NCBI GenBank assembly: GCA_002257205.1
Contig: NCHM01000010.1
Span: 1 to 37,280 of the forward strand
DNA: 37,280 bases
Direction: 5' to 3'
Origin: Rhizobiales bacterium 24-66-13
Lineage (GTDB): Bacteria; Pseudomonadota; Alphaproteobacteria; Rhizobiales; Xanthobacteraceae
The stretch's first letter is position 1. Each line of letters starts with the position of its first letter. Positions 25,719 to 32,496 of the stretch are shown piece after piece. Under the pieces are notes generated by a model. The model was not told the origin of the DNA and searched no databases. It saw nothing but the letters and a program-made list of their open reading frames with translations. A program made the position numbers and the translations under genes.

Positions 25719-25818
25719 TCCCTGGTGCGATGTCTTTCTCCAGTACGCGTTGGCATGCCCGGCGCCTGTCCGCCTTCCTCTCGTTACATCCCCCCAATTT
25801 CCGGAGCGGCTTTCCGCC

Positions 25819-26436
25819 ATGGCGTTCGACATCGATCTCCTTCAGAAATGCGCCGACCCGTCTCTGAGGTCGACCATCGTCGAGCAGTTCATGAAAGCCG
25901 CAGGCTCGACCGATCCCCTCGCTGTCACCGTTCACAGGGGGAAGCGGGTCATTCTTGTGCCCCCGGCGAAGACGCCCGAGGAGGCGCTCGAGCTTGTTCG
26001 CAGGCATGTCGGCCAGGCCGTTGTGCGGGTTGGCGTGACCCAATACCCGGCCGGAGTCGGGATCACGGATCCCGGTGAGCTTGCGCCGCATCTGGTCGAC
26101 GCCTGCGAGAACATCAGGATGGGTACGGCGCTGTTTGGAAAAGTCTGGCGGGTCGTGCTCAAATGGTACGGCAATCCGACCGATGAAAGCATTCTGCCGC
26201 ATGTTCTCGAAGACGCAGTCGAGGCGTGGCGAACGGGGCAGTTCGAGGGAACGGCGGTCTTCAGCGCCCCCGATCCTGGCGAGCCCAAGCCGACCGAAAG
26301 TTGGCGCAAAGACCCACGGCCTGGGTCGGCGCCCGCCAGAAAACTGTCGCAGGATGCACCGCCCACCGATCCGCACAAGGCCGATATCCGCATCGATCTG
26401 TCGGAGATCGGTGGAAGACGCACCAAGACCGATTGA
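25819..26436 (+). CDS. traH: TraH-family conjugal transfer protein
   Basis: A 205-residue protein starting MAFDIDLLQKCADPSLRSTIVE. It contains FMKAAGSTDPLAVTVHRGKR, VGVTQYPAGVGITDPGELAP and DACENIRMGTALFGKVWRV, which closely match the TraH proteins after traB on Ti-type plasmids. The tail is polar (PKPTESWRKDPRPGSAPARK) and ends in an acidic-basic stretch. There is no signal peptide. Its function is not established. The frame is open upstream through the traF end, but the ATG at 25819 fits the family; the nearest ribosome site (GGAG) is rather distant. It is the last gene of the rightward transfer operon in this window. Confidence 0.85.
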   Translation: MAFDIDLLQKCADPSLRSTIVEQFMKAAGSTDPLAVTVHRGKRVILVPPAKTPEEALELVRRHVGQAVVRVGVTQYPAGVGITDPGELAPHLVDACENIRMGTALFGKVWRVVLKWYGNPTDESILPHVLEDAVEAWRTGQFEGTAVFSAPDPGEPKPTESWRKDPRPGSAPARKLSQDAPPTDPHKADIRIDLSEIGGRRTKTD

Positions 26437-26839
26437 GCATCATCGTGAATTTGTGACTTCAATCAGCAGAATTCTGGATCATGCCGAAAGCCGAACTATC
26501 GCAGGTGTGCGGGCTTGCCGTCGCACAGGAATTCCGCGGAAAGCACCGGTGACATTGATGGGTGCTAGGTCTTAATAGCTTCCATCAGTTCGGCATCGGC
26601 TGGAATCCCGTGGGTGCAGGTAAGAACGTCAATTTTCCTCATTGCAATGCATGTCCTCACGTGCCAATGGGGATGGTTTACATCATCGATACTTTTCCTA
26701 AGCATGATCGTCGATTCATCGATACAAAAGACAAGAATGCGGCAAAAACGTACTTTGTACGCGAAAAGCCATGCGAGGTTTCTCGCACCGCTTGCCGTCG
26801 CCCTTGACACGGGCACTCCCTTTGAGCTTTTTTACGCGT
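26437..26839. other. 403-base boundary region between transfer and metal loci
   Basis: GC content drops visibly after traH. No gene is convincing. A minus-strand frame at 26565-26705 (46 codons, MLRKSIDDVNHPHWHVRTC and on) lacks a ribosome site. The direct repeat CATCGATAC occurs at 26684-26692 and 26717-26725, each with an ATCGAT core, in an AT-rich setting upstream of the CzcI-like gene. This is where a metal-regulated promoter would be expected. The junction of the metal locus with the backbone must lie here. Confidence 0.45.
26684..26725 (+). promoter_or_regulatory. Candidate operator: CATCGATAC direct repeats
   Basis: Two identical 9-base copies lie 33 bases apart (start to start, about three helical turns), both containing the palindrome ATCGAT. 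They lie 115-156 bases upstream of the first gene of the metal locus. No regulator gene is visible in the window, so a binding role is inference. Confidence 0.3.
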
Positions 26840-27253
26840 ATGGTTCGGCTTCTGGCACAGTTTCTGACTCGGCTCCGCTCGCTGGCATTTCGCCGGCTGG
26901 TTGCGGCGTGCGTCGTCCTGGCCATGGTCTCGGTTCCACTCGTGGGTGCTTTCGCGGTTCATCACGCGAATGATTTGGATGTCCCTGCCTTGTCGTTGTC
27001 GCAAGGGATTTCCGATCCAACGAAGGTAGTCTCGGATCAGGGAAGCCACCTTCTCGAGATTGCCGACACGAAGTCCCCGTCGAATCACCCTCAGCCTGTC
27101 GCCGACCACGACTGTCATGGCTGCGCAGCGGCAGTAGTGCCCGAGCCCCCGTCTCATGGGGTCAGCGAGATTATCGTCGCGCATTCCGACGGGCCGGTTC
27201 TTTTCGGCTACGGCCGTTTCGTCTCTACAGACCTCCGCCCTCCTCGCGTCTGA
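26840..27253 (+). CDS. Exported CHGC-motif protein upstream of czcC (CzcI-like)
   Basis: A 137-residue protein starting MVRLLAQFLTRLRSLAFRRL. A strongly hydrophobic segment (LVAACVVLAMVSVPLVGAFAV, about 20-40) looks like a signal peptide or anchor. The rest would be periplasmic and is rich in histidine, with DHDCHGCAA (90-98) as a likely metal-binding site and a proline-rich C-terminus (LRPPRV). The architecture recalls DUF2946- and CzcI-type proteins, small exported proteins that precede metal efflux operons; this is an analogy, not a proven match. The frame is open to 26771, but the ATG at 26840 leaves a proper signal sequence. It starts the metal locus and may regulate or buffer metal. Confidence 0.55.
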   Translation: MVRLLAQFLTRLRSLAFRRLVAACVVLAMVSVPLVGAFAVHHANDLDVPALSLSQGISDPTKVVSDQGSHLLEIADTKSPSNHPQPVADHDCHGCAAAVVPEPPSHGVSEIIVAHSDGPVLFGYGRFVSTDLRPPRV

Positions 27254-27318
27254 TCCATCTTGTGCTTGCGTGCTGACGCCCCGCGTCAGCTCACTGTCAT
27301 CAGACATCGGATTAGATC

Positions 27319-27440
27319 ATGCCGCCCCGTGCAAACGGGCGAGTCCTGGCGCTTGCGTTCGGGGCAGCGTTCGCGCTGCTTTCCGCGTCGCAGACGTGTG
27401 CCGAGACTGCTCGTCCTCTTACCCTGACCAGTGCTCTTGC
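27319..27440 (+). pseudogene. czcC: czcC 5' part (signal peptide), interrupted by IS66
   Basis: Encodes MPPRANGRVLALAFGAAFAL, then LSASQTCAETARPLTLTSALA: a signal peptide followed by the first helix of a TolC-family outer-membrane factor. After GCTCTTGC (27433-27440) the IS66 element begins. The same eight bases recur at 29953-29960, and joining across them restores LTLTSALASALAANPRL in frame, giving an original protein of about 427 residues. Reading on into the IS, the frame stops within about 15 codons. Confidence 0.85.
27433..27440 (+). repeat. IS66 target-site duplication, left copy (GCTCTTGC)
   Basis: Identical to 29953-29960. An 8-base duplication is the hallmark of IS66-family transposition and shows a single simple insertion into czcC. 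Confidence 0.92.
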
Positions 27441-27489
27441 GTACCCCTCCGGCGAGGGCCGCCTTGCGGAGGTGAGGCGATGACGTGAG

Positions 27490-27512
27490 TCCTAGGAGTA
27501 ATCCTAGGAGTA
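27490..27512 (+). repeat. Tandem TCCTAGGAGTA repeat in the tnpA leader
   Basis: TCCTAGGAGTA occurs at 27490-27500 and 27502-27512, separated by one base. Each copy has the palindrome CCTAGG and an AGGAG. The second AGGAG (27506-27510) lies seven bases before the tnpA ATG and acts as its ribosome site. The first copy could pair with the second or serve as a standby site. Confidence 0.6.
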
Positions 27513-27517
27513 GTCAT

Positions 27518-27913
27518 ATGACGCTGTCGCGGGTGGAGGTGATCACCTCGGTGGAGCGGCGCCGGCGTTGGCCGCGGGCCGAGAAGGAGCGGCTGGTGGC
27601 GCTGGCACTGGAGCCCGGGGCTTCAGCTTCCGAGATCGCCCGCTCGGCGGGCGTGCATGTGAGCCAACTCTTCCGCTGGCGCAAGCAGCTCTGCGAGCGG
27701 GTCACGCCCCAGTTGCCAGCCTTCCTGCCGGTGATTGTCGAGCCGCCTGCGGATCCCGTGTCACCTCCCGACGAGCCATTGCCGCGTAAGCGCAAGGCTC
27801 GTCGCGAGAGCCGCATCGAGATTGAACTGGCTTCTGGCGACCGGCTGCGGCTGGAGGGCGAGGTGGATGGCCGAACGCTGCGCGCGGCGATCGCTGCCCT
27901 GAGGGCGCGATGA
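27518..27913 (+). CDS. tnpA: IS66 TnpA (OrfA) helix-turn-helix protein
   Basis: A 131-residue accessory transposition protein starting [20 protein letters not shown]. The helix-turn-helix is [20 protein letters not shown] and [18 protein letters not shown] (about 15-55), the standard IS66 OrfA/IS3-OrfA-like DNA-binding fold. The C-terminal half ([21 protein letters not shown] onward) is typical of IS66 OrfA. AGGAG is seven bases upstream. Its stop overlaps the tnpB start (ATGA). It is needed for transposition of IS66 elements together with TnpB and TnpC. Confidence 0.93.
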   Translation: MTLSRVEVITSVERRRRWPRAEKERLVALALEPGASASEIARSAGVHVSQLFRWRKQLCERVTPQLPAFLPVIVEPPADPVSPPDEPLPRKRKARRESRIEIELASGDRLRLEGEVDGRTLRAAIAALRAR

Positions 27914-28257
27914 TCCCCGTCCCGGTCGGCGCGAAGGTCTGGCTGGCGACGGGCCACACGGACATGCGCAAGGGCTTCGCCTCCCTGGCGCTGCAAGTCC
28001 AGGAGGTCCTGAAGCGCGACCCGCTCGGCGGCCATATCTTCTGCTTCCGCGGGCGGCGCGGCGACCTCGTCAAGATCATCTGGCACGACGGGCAGGCGGC
28101 GAACCTGTATGTGCGTCGACTGGAGCGCGGCCGCTTCCTGTGGCCCTTGCCGGCGGACGGGGTCATCGCCATCTCGTCGGCGCAGATGGGCTATCTTCTC
28201 TGCGGGATCGACTGGCGCAATCCGGTGGAGGCCTGGCGCCCGACCTCGGTCGGCTGA
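27910..28257 (+). CDS. tnpB: IS66 TnpB (OrfB) accessory protein
   Basis: A 115-residue protein with the signature [18 protein letters not shown] (6-23), then [24 protein letters not shown] and FLWPLP. It is the well-conserved IS66 OrfB, unrelated to the RNA-guided TnpB nucleases of IS605. The ATGA overlap with tnpA couples their translation. The protein is full length. Its exact role in transposition is not known, but it is required. Confidence 0.95.
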   Translation: MIPVPVGAKVWLATGHTDMRKGFASLALQVQEVLKRDPLGGHIFCFRGRRGDLVKIIWHDGQAANLYVRRLERGRFLWPLPADGVIAISSAQMGYLLCGIDWRNPVEAWRPTSVG

Positions 28258-28303
28258 AGCTTTTTGCCTTGCGTTTGGAACGGGCTGTGATTCCATCCTT
28301 GCC

Positions 28304-29920
28304 ATGAGCCCGCCCGCCGCATCGCCCGTTCTGCCTACCGATCTGGCGGCGGCGCATGCGATGATCCTGGCCGAGCGCGCCAGGCGGATCGAGGCCGAGG
28401 CCGCAGCCTCTGGTGTCGAGGCCATGATCGCCCACCTCAAGCTGACGATCGAGAAGCTCAGGCGCGAGCTTTACGGTCAGCGCTCCGAGCGCACGGTGCG
28501 GCTCATCGACCAGATGGAGCTCCAGCTCGAGGAACTGGAGGCCAGGGCGAGCGAGGACGAGAGCGCGGCGCAGGAGAGTGCGCGCCGGGCGTCACTGCCG
28601 GCGCCCGCGCCACGCCGGAGGCCCGTGCGCAAGCCCTTTCCTGAGCACCTGCCGCGCGAGCGCGTCGTCGTGCCCGCGCCGACCAGCTGTCCCTGCTGCG
28701 GCTCGATGAAGCTGTCGAAGCTCTCAGAGGACGTCACCGAGACCCTGGAGATGGTGCCGCGCTCCTGGAAGGTGATCCAGACGGTCCGCGAGAAGTTCAC
28801 CTGCCGCCAGTGCGAGGCGATCACCCAGCCGCCGGCGCCCTTCCATGTGACGCCGCGCGGCTTCATGGGGCCGAACCTGCTGGCGACAGTCCTCTTCGAG
28901 AAGTTCGGGCAGCATCAGCCGTTGAACCGCCAGAGCGAAAGGTATGTGCGCGAGGGTATCGACCTCTCCGTCTCGACACTGGCCGATCAGGTCGGTGCGG
29001 CGACCGCGGCGCTGAGGCCTCTGCATGATCTGATCGCCCGGCACGTCATGGCGGCAGAGCGGCTGCATGCCGACGACACCACCGTGCCGATCCTGGCCAA
29101 GGGCAAGACCGATACGGGCCGGATCTGGACCTATGTGCGCGACGACCGCCCCTTCGGCGGTGCCGACCCGCCGGCGGCCCTGTACTTCGCCTCGCGCGAC
29201 AGGCGGCAGGCGCATCCGGACGCGCACCTCGCGGGCTGGCGCGGCATCCTCCAGGCCGACGCCTATGGCGGGTACAATGGACTGTATGATCCCGCACGTC
29301 CGGGCGGACCGGTCACGTCGGCGCTTTGCTGGTCCCATGCCAGGAGAGGCTTCTTCGAACTCGCAGACATCGCCGCGAGCGCGCGGCGCGGGCCCGGCGC
29401 CGCGCCGGTGTCGCCCATCGCCCTGGAGGCGGTGAAGCGCATCGACGCCCTCTTCGACATCGAACGCGGGATCAGCGGCTTGAGCGCAAAGGAGCGCCGG
29501 GACGCCAGGCAGGCGCAGAGCCGACCTCTCGTCGATGACCTGCACGACTGGCTCGGCGAGCAGCGCCTCAAGTTGTCCCGATCGGCCTCGGTTGCCAAGC
29601 CGATCGACTATATGCTCAGGCGCTGGAACGGCTTTGCAACCGTCCTTGATGACGGCCGTGCCTGCCTGTCGAACAATGCAGCGGAGCGGGCTTTGCGCGG
29701 CTTCGCCCTGGGAAGGAAGGCATGGCTCTTCGCCGGCTCAGACCGCGGCGCCGAGCGCGCCGCCGCCATGGCGACGCTGATCACCACGGCGAAGCTCAAC
29801 GCCGTCGATCCGCAGGCCTGGCTTGCCGATGTGCTCGCCCGCATCGCCAGCACGCCGCAGAGCCAGCTCGCCGAACTGTTGCCATGGAGCTGGCAAATGC
29901 GAAGCTGCCGGACGCCATAG
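28304..29920 (+). CDS. tnpC: IS66 TnpC transposase (DDE)
   Basis: A 538-residue transposase starting MSPPAASPVLPTDLAAAHAM. A helical N-terminus (AMIAHLKLTIEKLRRELYGQ, like a leucine zipper) is followed by a zinc-finger-like segment CPCC...CRQC. The DDE catalytic domain then has D257/D258 in HADDTTVP, D319 in LQADAYGGY and E461 in LSNNAAERALR. The C-terminus is the usual LAELLPWSW, and the last few residues run towards the right inverted repeat. It starts 46 bases after tnpB. All catalytic residues are intact. Confidence 0.95.
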   Translation: MSPPAASPVLPTDLAAAHAMILAERARRIEAEAAASGVEAMIAHLKLTIEKLRRELYGQRSERTVRLIDQMELQLEELEARASEDESAAQESARRASLPAPAPRRRPVRKPFPEHLPRERVVVPAPTSCPCCGSMKLSKLSEDVTETLEMVPRSWKVIQTVREKFTCRQCEAITQPPAPFHVTPRGFMGPNLLATVLFEKFGQHQPLNRQSERYVREGIDLSVSTLADQVGAATAALRPLHDLIARHVMAAERLHADDTTVPILAKGKTDTGRIWTYVRDDRPFGGADPPAALYFASRDRRQAHPDAHLAGWRGILQADAYGGYNGLYDPARPGGPVTSALCWSHARRGFFELADIAASARRGPGAAPVSPIALEAVKRIDALFDIERGISGLSAKERRDARQAQSRPLVDDLHDWLGEQRLKLSRSASVAKPIDYMLRRWNGFATVLDDGRACLSNNAAERALRGFALGRKAWLFAGSDRGAERAAAMATLITTAKLNAVDPQAWLADVLARIASTPQSQLAELLPWSWQMRSCRTP

Positions 29921-31122
29921 CTGCGACCCCGCGGCCCTCGCCGGAGGCTTACGCTCTTGCGAGCGCGCTTGCCGCTAATCCGCGCCTGACCGCAGCGGAG
30001 CGTGACATCGGCATGGCATCCGGTCGTGATCGACAGGCGGCCGCTCTGCCTAATCCAGATCTCTCGTTGGAGATGGACAACGCCCTCGGCTCGGGACCTT
30101 ACCAACGCTTCGATCTCGCTGAGCAAACGCTGCAGATCAGCCAGCTCGTCGAGCTGGGCGGCAAGCGCGAGGCACGCATGGCGGCAGCGGGCGCCGGTGT
30201 CGGCGTCGCCAAGTGGGAAAGGGAAGCGATCCGCCTCCAGGTGATGGCAGAAACCACCGCCGCGTTCGCTGCGGTGCTGGGTGAACAGCAGCGCGTACGC
30301 GTGCTCCAGACTCAGGCCGAGGCCATTTCTCGGCTTACTCCGCTCCTTCAACAGCGTGTCGACGCTGGCGCGTCCTCGCCTGCAGAAATTTCGCGCGCCC
30401 GTGTGGCCGCAGACTTTGCTCGGGTTGAACTAAACCGCGCCAGGGCGGCGCTCGGAACCGCACGGCGCGAACTGGCTCTATTGATAGGGCTGCCGGAGGC
30501 AAAGTTCGGGCGGGCCACCGGCAATCTCCTGCGGGTGAACGCACCGCCGCCGTTACCGCGGCTGCTCAAGGAGGCAATGCGAAATCCCCAGCTCACGCGC
30601 TTCACCGCACTGCAGACACAGCGCCGTGCAGAGCTGCGCTCGGCGCAAGCAAAGGCGGTGCCCGACGTAACGCTGGGTGTCGGCTATCGACACTACAACG
30701 ACACAGCCGATAACGGCATGCGCTTCACCCTTTCCGTCCCTATTCCTCTTTTCGATCGCAATGAGGGAGGCATTGCAGAAGCGCGTGAATCGCTCCTCAA
30801 GACCGAAACCGAGGAAGCCATTGCTCGCAACACTCTCGTCTCGCAGCTTGGACGCGCCCATGACCAGCTCAAGGCGGCCTATGACGAGGTCATTCTGCTG
30901 CGGTCGAGCACTATTCCCGGCGCGCGTAACGCCTTCGAGGGAGTGGAGGGAGGGTACAGTCAGGGCCGCTACACCCTGCTGGAACTACTTGATGCTCAAT
31001 CCTCCCTGACCGACGCCGCCATGCGCGAGCTTGATGCGTTGGTCACTTTTCACACCGCGCTTGCAACCATCGAGGGCCTGACAGGCCGGCCGGTGACGCT
31101 CATTAAAGGAAAATCCAAATGA
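29884..31122 (+). pseudogene. czcC: czcC 3' part with a start codon inside the IS66 end
   Basis: From 29953 the sequence encodes the rest of a CzcC/TolC-type outer-membrane factor: SALAANPRLTAAERDIGMAS, LPNPDLSLEMDN, QISQLVELGGKREARM and, near the end, YSQGRYTLLELLDAQSSLTD. The frame is open back into the IS end, where an ATG at 29884 would add MELANAKLPDAIAATPRPSP. That 412-residue product lacks the signal peptide and so could not reach the outer membrane. The czcC stop overlaps the czcB start (ATGA). CzcC normally forms the exit duct for the CzcBA pump; without it, export would need another TolC-like protein or stop at the periplasm. Confidence 0.88.
29953..29960 (+). repeat. IS66 target-site duplication, right copy (GCTCTTGC)
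   Basis: Matches 27433-27440 exactly and lies directly after the right inverted repeat. Removing the element and one copy restores the czcC reading frame. Confidence 0.92.
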
Positions 31123-32111
31123 TCCGCTCGGCGCGACGCGACCTGGCGATGCTCGTCATCGGGCTTTTGGCCGGAGCAGGAGCCTATTACAGCTTTGCCG
31201 ACCGCTCCTCCCCGGTCTTCAGCAGCAGTGCGGCGAAGAGCGGCCATGACGAGAAAGGTGGGGGCGACGGGAGCGGTGGTGAAGAGCACAACGAAGGCGC
31301 GATCGAGCTCGACGATGGCAAGCTTGCTGCCGCGGGTATCGGTCTCGAAACTGCAGGTCCTGAAAAGCTGAGACAAAACCTGCGCCTCAACGGACTTGTT
31401 CAGCCGAACCAGGAGATGATCGTCCAGGTGACGCCCCGCTTTCCGGGGATCGTGCGGGAAATCAAGAAGCGCATCGGTGACAAGGTGAACAAGGGTGACG
31501 TGCTCGCCGTCATCGAGAGCAATCAGTCTCTCACCACCTATGACCTCAAGGCCCCCATCGCGGGCACTGTAGTGGACCGGCAGGTCGCGCTCGGCGAGTA
31601 CGCTTCTGAGCAGAAGCCAGCCTTCGTGGTGGCGGACCTGTCCACGCTGTGGGTAGACCTATCCGTATATCGGCGCGACTTCACCAAGGTGCGTGTAGGC
31701 GACAAGGTCGCCATCGACCCGGACGACGGCGGCCCGGTGATCGACGGCGTAGTCTCCTACGTTTCGCCGATCGGTTCGGCAGATACTCAGTCCGCGCTTG
31801 CCCGGGTGGTGATTCCGAATGACGGGTTGCGGCTGAGGCCCGGCCTGTTTGCCTCCGGCACCATCACGCTAGCGGAGAAGCCTGTGGACCTAGCCGCGCG
31901 GCTTTCCGCCGTGCAAAGCGTGGATGGGCGCACGGTCATCTTCGTGCGCACCGGCGACGCGTTCGAGCTCCGCGACGTGGAATTAGGTGAGCGCGACGGC
32001 CAGTGGGTGGAAATCATCTTCGGACTGATGCCGGGCGATGTTTACGCCGCGAAGAACAGCTTTGTTGTGAAGGCAGAGCTCGCCAAGGGGAGCGCCAGCC
32101 ATGAACACTGA
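31119..32111 (+). CDS. czcB: CzcB-type periplasmic adaptor of a metal RND pump
   Basis: A 330-residue membrane-fusion protein. An N-terminal hydrophobic anchor (LAMLVIGLLAGAGAYYSFA, about 9-27) is followed by a glycine/histidine/glutamate-rich linker (SGHDEKGGGDGSGGEEHNEG). The barrel-sandwich/lipoyl halves follow (VTPRFPGIVREIKKRIGDKV; LKAPIAGTVVDRQVALGEY), then a beta-barrel (LWVDLSVYRRDFTKVRVGDK). The C-terminus SASHEH carries histidines that may bind metal. It links CzcA in the inner membrane to CzcC. Its ends overlap czcC (ATGA) and the PII-like gene (11 bases), so translation is coupled. It is intact, but IS66 upstream may reduce its transcription. Confidence 0.9.
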   Translation: MIRSARRDLAMLVIGLLAGAGAYYSFADRSSPVFSSSAAKSGHDEKGGGDGSGGEEHNEGAIELDDGKLAAAGIGLETAGPEKLRQNLRLNGLVQPNQEMIVQVTPRFPGIVREIKKRIGDKVNKGDVLAVIESNQSLTTYDLKAPIAGTVVDRQVALGEYASEQKPAFVVADLSTLWVDLSVYRRDFTKVRVGDKVAIDPDDGGPVIDGVVSYVSPIGSADTQSALARVVIPNDGLRLRPGLFASGTITLAEKPVDLAARLSAVQSVDGRTVIFVRTGDAFELRDVELGERDGQWVEIIFGLMPGDVYAAKNSFVVKAELAKGSASHEH

Positions 32112-32496
32112 GGCATGCTCCGGCGCAAGCGGCGACGGGTTGCGGCTTGTCACCGCCCTCATCCATCCTCATCTCGAAGGACGTATCGTGCGTGCTCTTC
32201 ACGACTTGCCGGAATTTCCTGGCTTCACCCTCATGGAGGTCCGGGGCCAGGGCCGTGGGCGTGGCGCCGGCGGCACCTACGTGGCGAGCGAATACGATCT
32301 CACCTATCAGCGACATCTGCAGTTGCAGATCGTCTGTCGCGCTGGAGCGGTTGACGGGATCGTCGAAACATTGTCGCGGGCTGGTTGGACTGGCCGCCGC
32401 GGCGACGGGGTCATATTCGTGTCCTTCGTCGACAGTTTTGCGCGCATCCGCGAAAGCGGGGCCGTGACTATGGAAGGCAAGGAGAGTGGGCGATGA
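32101..32496 (+). CDS. PII-like signalling protein within the czc operon
   Basis: A 131-residue protein starting MNTEACSGASGDGLRLVTAL. From about residue 14 it follows the PII/CutA ferredoxin-like pattern: LRLVTALIHPHLEGRIVRAL, GFTLMEVRGQGRGRG (the T-loop start), LQLQIVCRAGAVDGIVETLS and GRRGDGVIFVSFVDSFARI. The canonical PII residues KxxK and the uridylylated tyrosine are not evident. PII-like proteins next to czc-type pumps are known as a distinct group, with nucleotide or metal ligands suspected. It starts inside the czcB end and stops in an ATGA overlap with czcA, so it is made together with the pump and may bind or tune it. Confidence 0.8.
   Translation: MNTEACSGASGDGLRLVTALIHPHLEGRIVRALHDLPEFPGFTLMEVRGQGRGRGAGGTYVASEYDLTYQRHLQLQIVCRAGAVDGIVETLSRAGWTGRRGDGVIFVSFVDSFARIRESGAVTMEGKESGR

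Larger units (their letters stand above)
27441..29952 (+). mobile_element. Complete IS66-family insertion sequence (2512 bp)
   Basis: The ends are 22-base inverted repeats, 27441-27462 and 29931-29952. They begin GTACCC and GTAAGC, then share CCTCCGGCGAGGGCCGC, so 20 of 22 bases match and both start GTA as IS66 ends do. The element is flanked by the 8-base duplication GCTCTTGC. It carries the three-gene tnpA-tnpB-tnpC set in one orientation, co-directional with czc. All three frames are intact, so it is potentially active. Uninterrupted ends and an exact target duplication suggest a recent insertion. Confidence 0.95.

Noticed and set aside
25729-25818. Possible traB remnant between traF and traH
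   Set aside because: The short frame starting MSFSSTRWHARR shows no convincing similarity to TraB, so I treat the gap as empty.
26565-26705. 46-codon minus-strand frame MLRKSIDDVNHPHWH
   Set aside because: No ribosome site and no recognised family; too short to support in an AT-richer stretch where chance frames are possible.
27910-28257. TnpB read as an RNA-guided nuclease ancestor
   Set aside because: This is the IS66 OrfB protein, which shares only the name with the IS605 TnpB nuclease; it lacks RuvC motifs and is only 115 residues.
29722-29883. Upstream extension of the czcC 3' frame into tnpC
   Set aside because: These codons are an out-of-frame reading of the transposase; the first plausible start for the czcC remnant is 29884.
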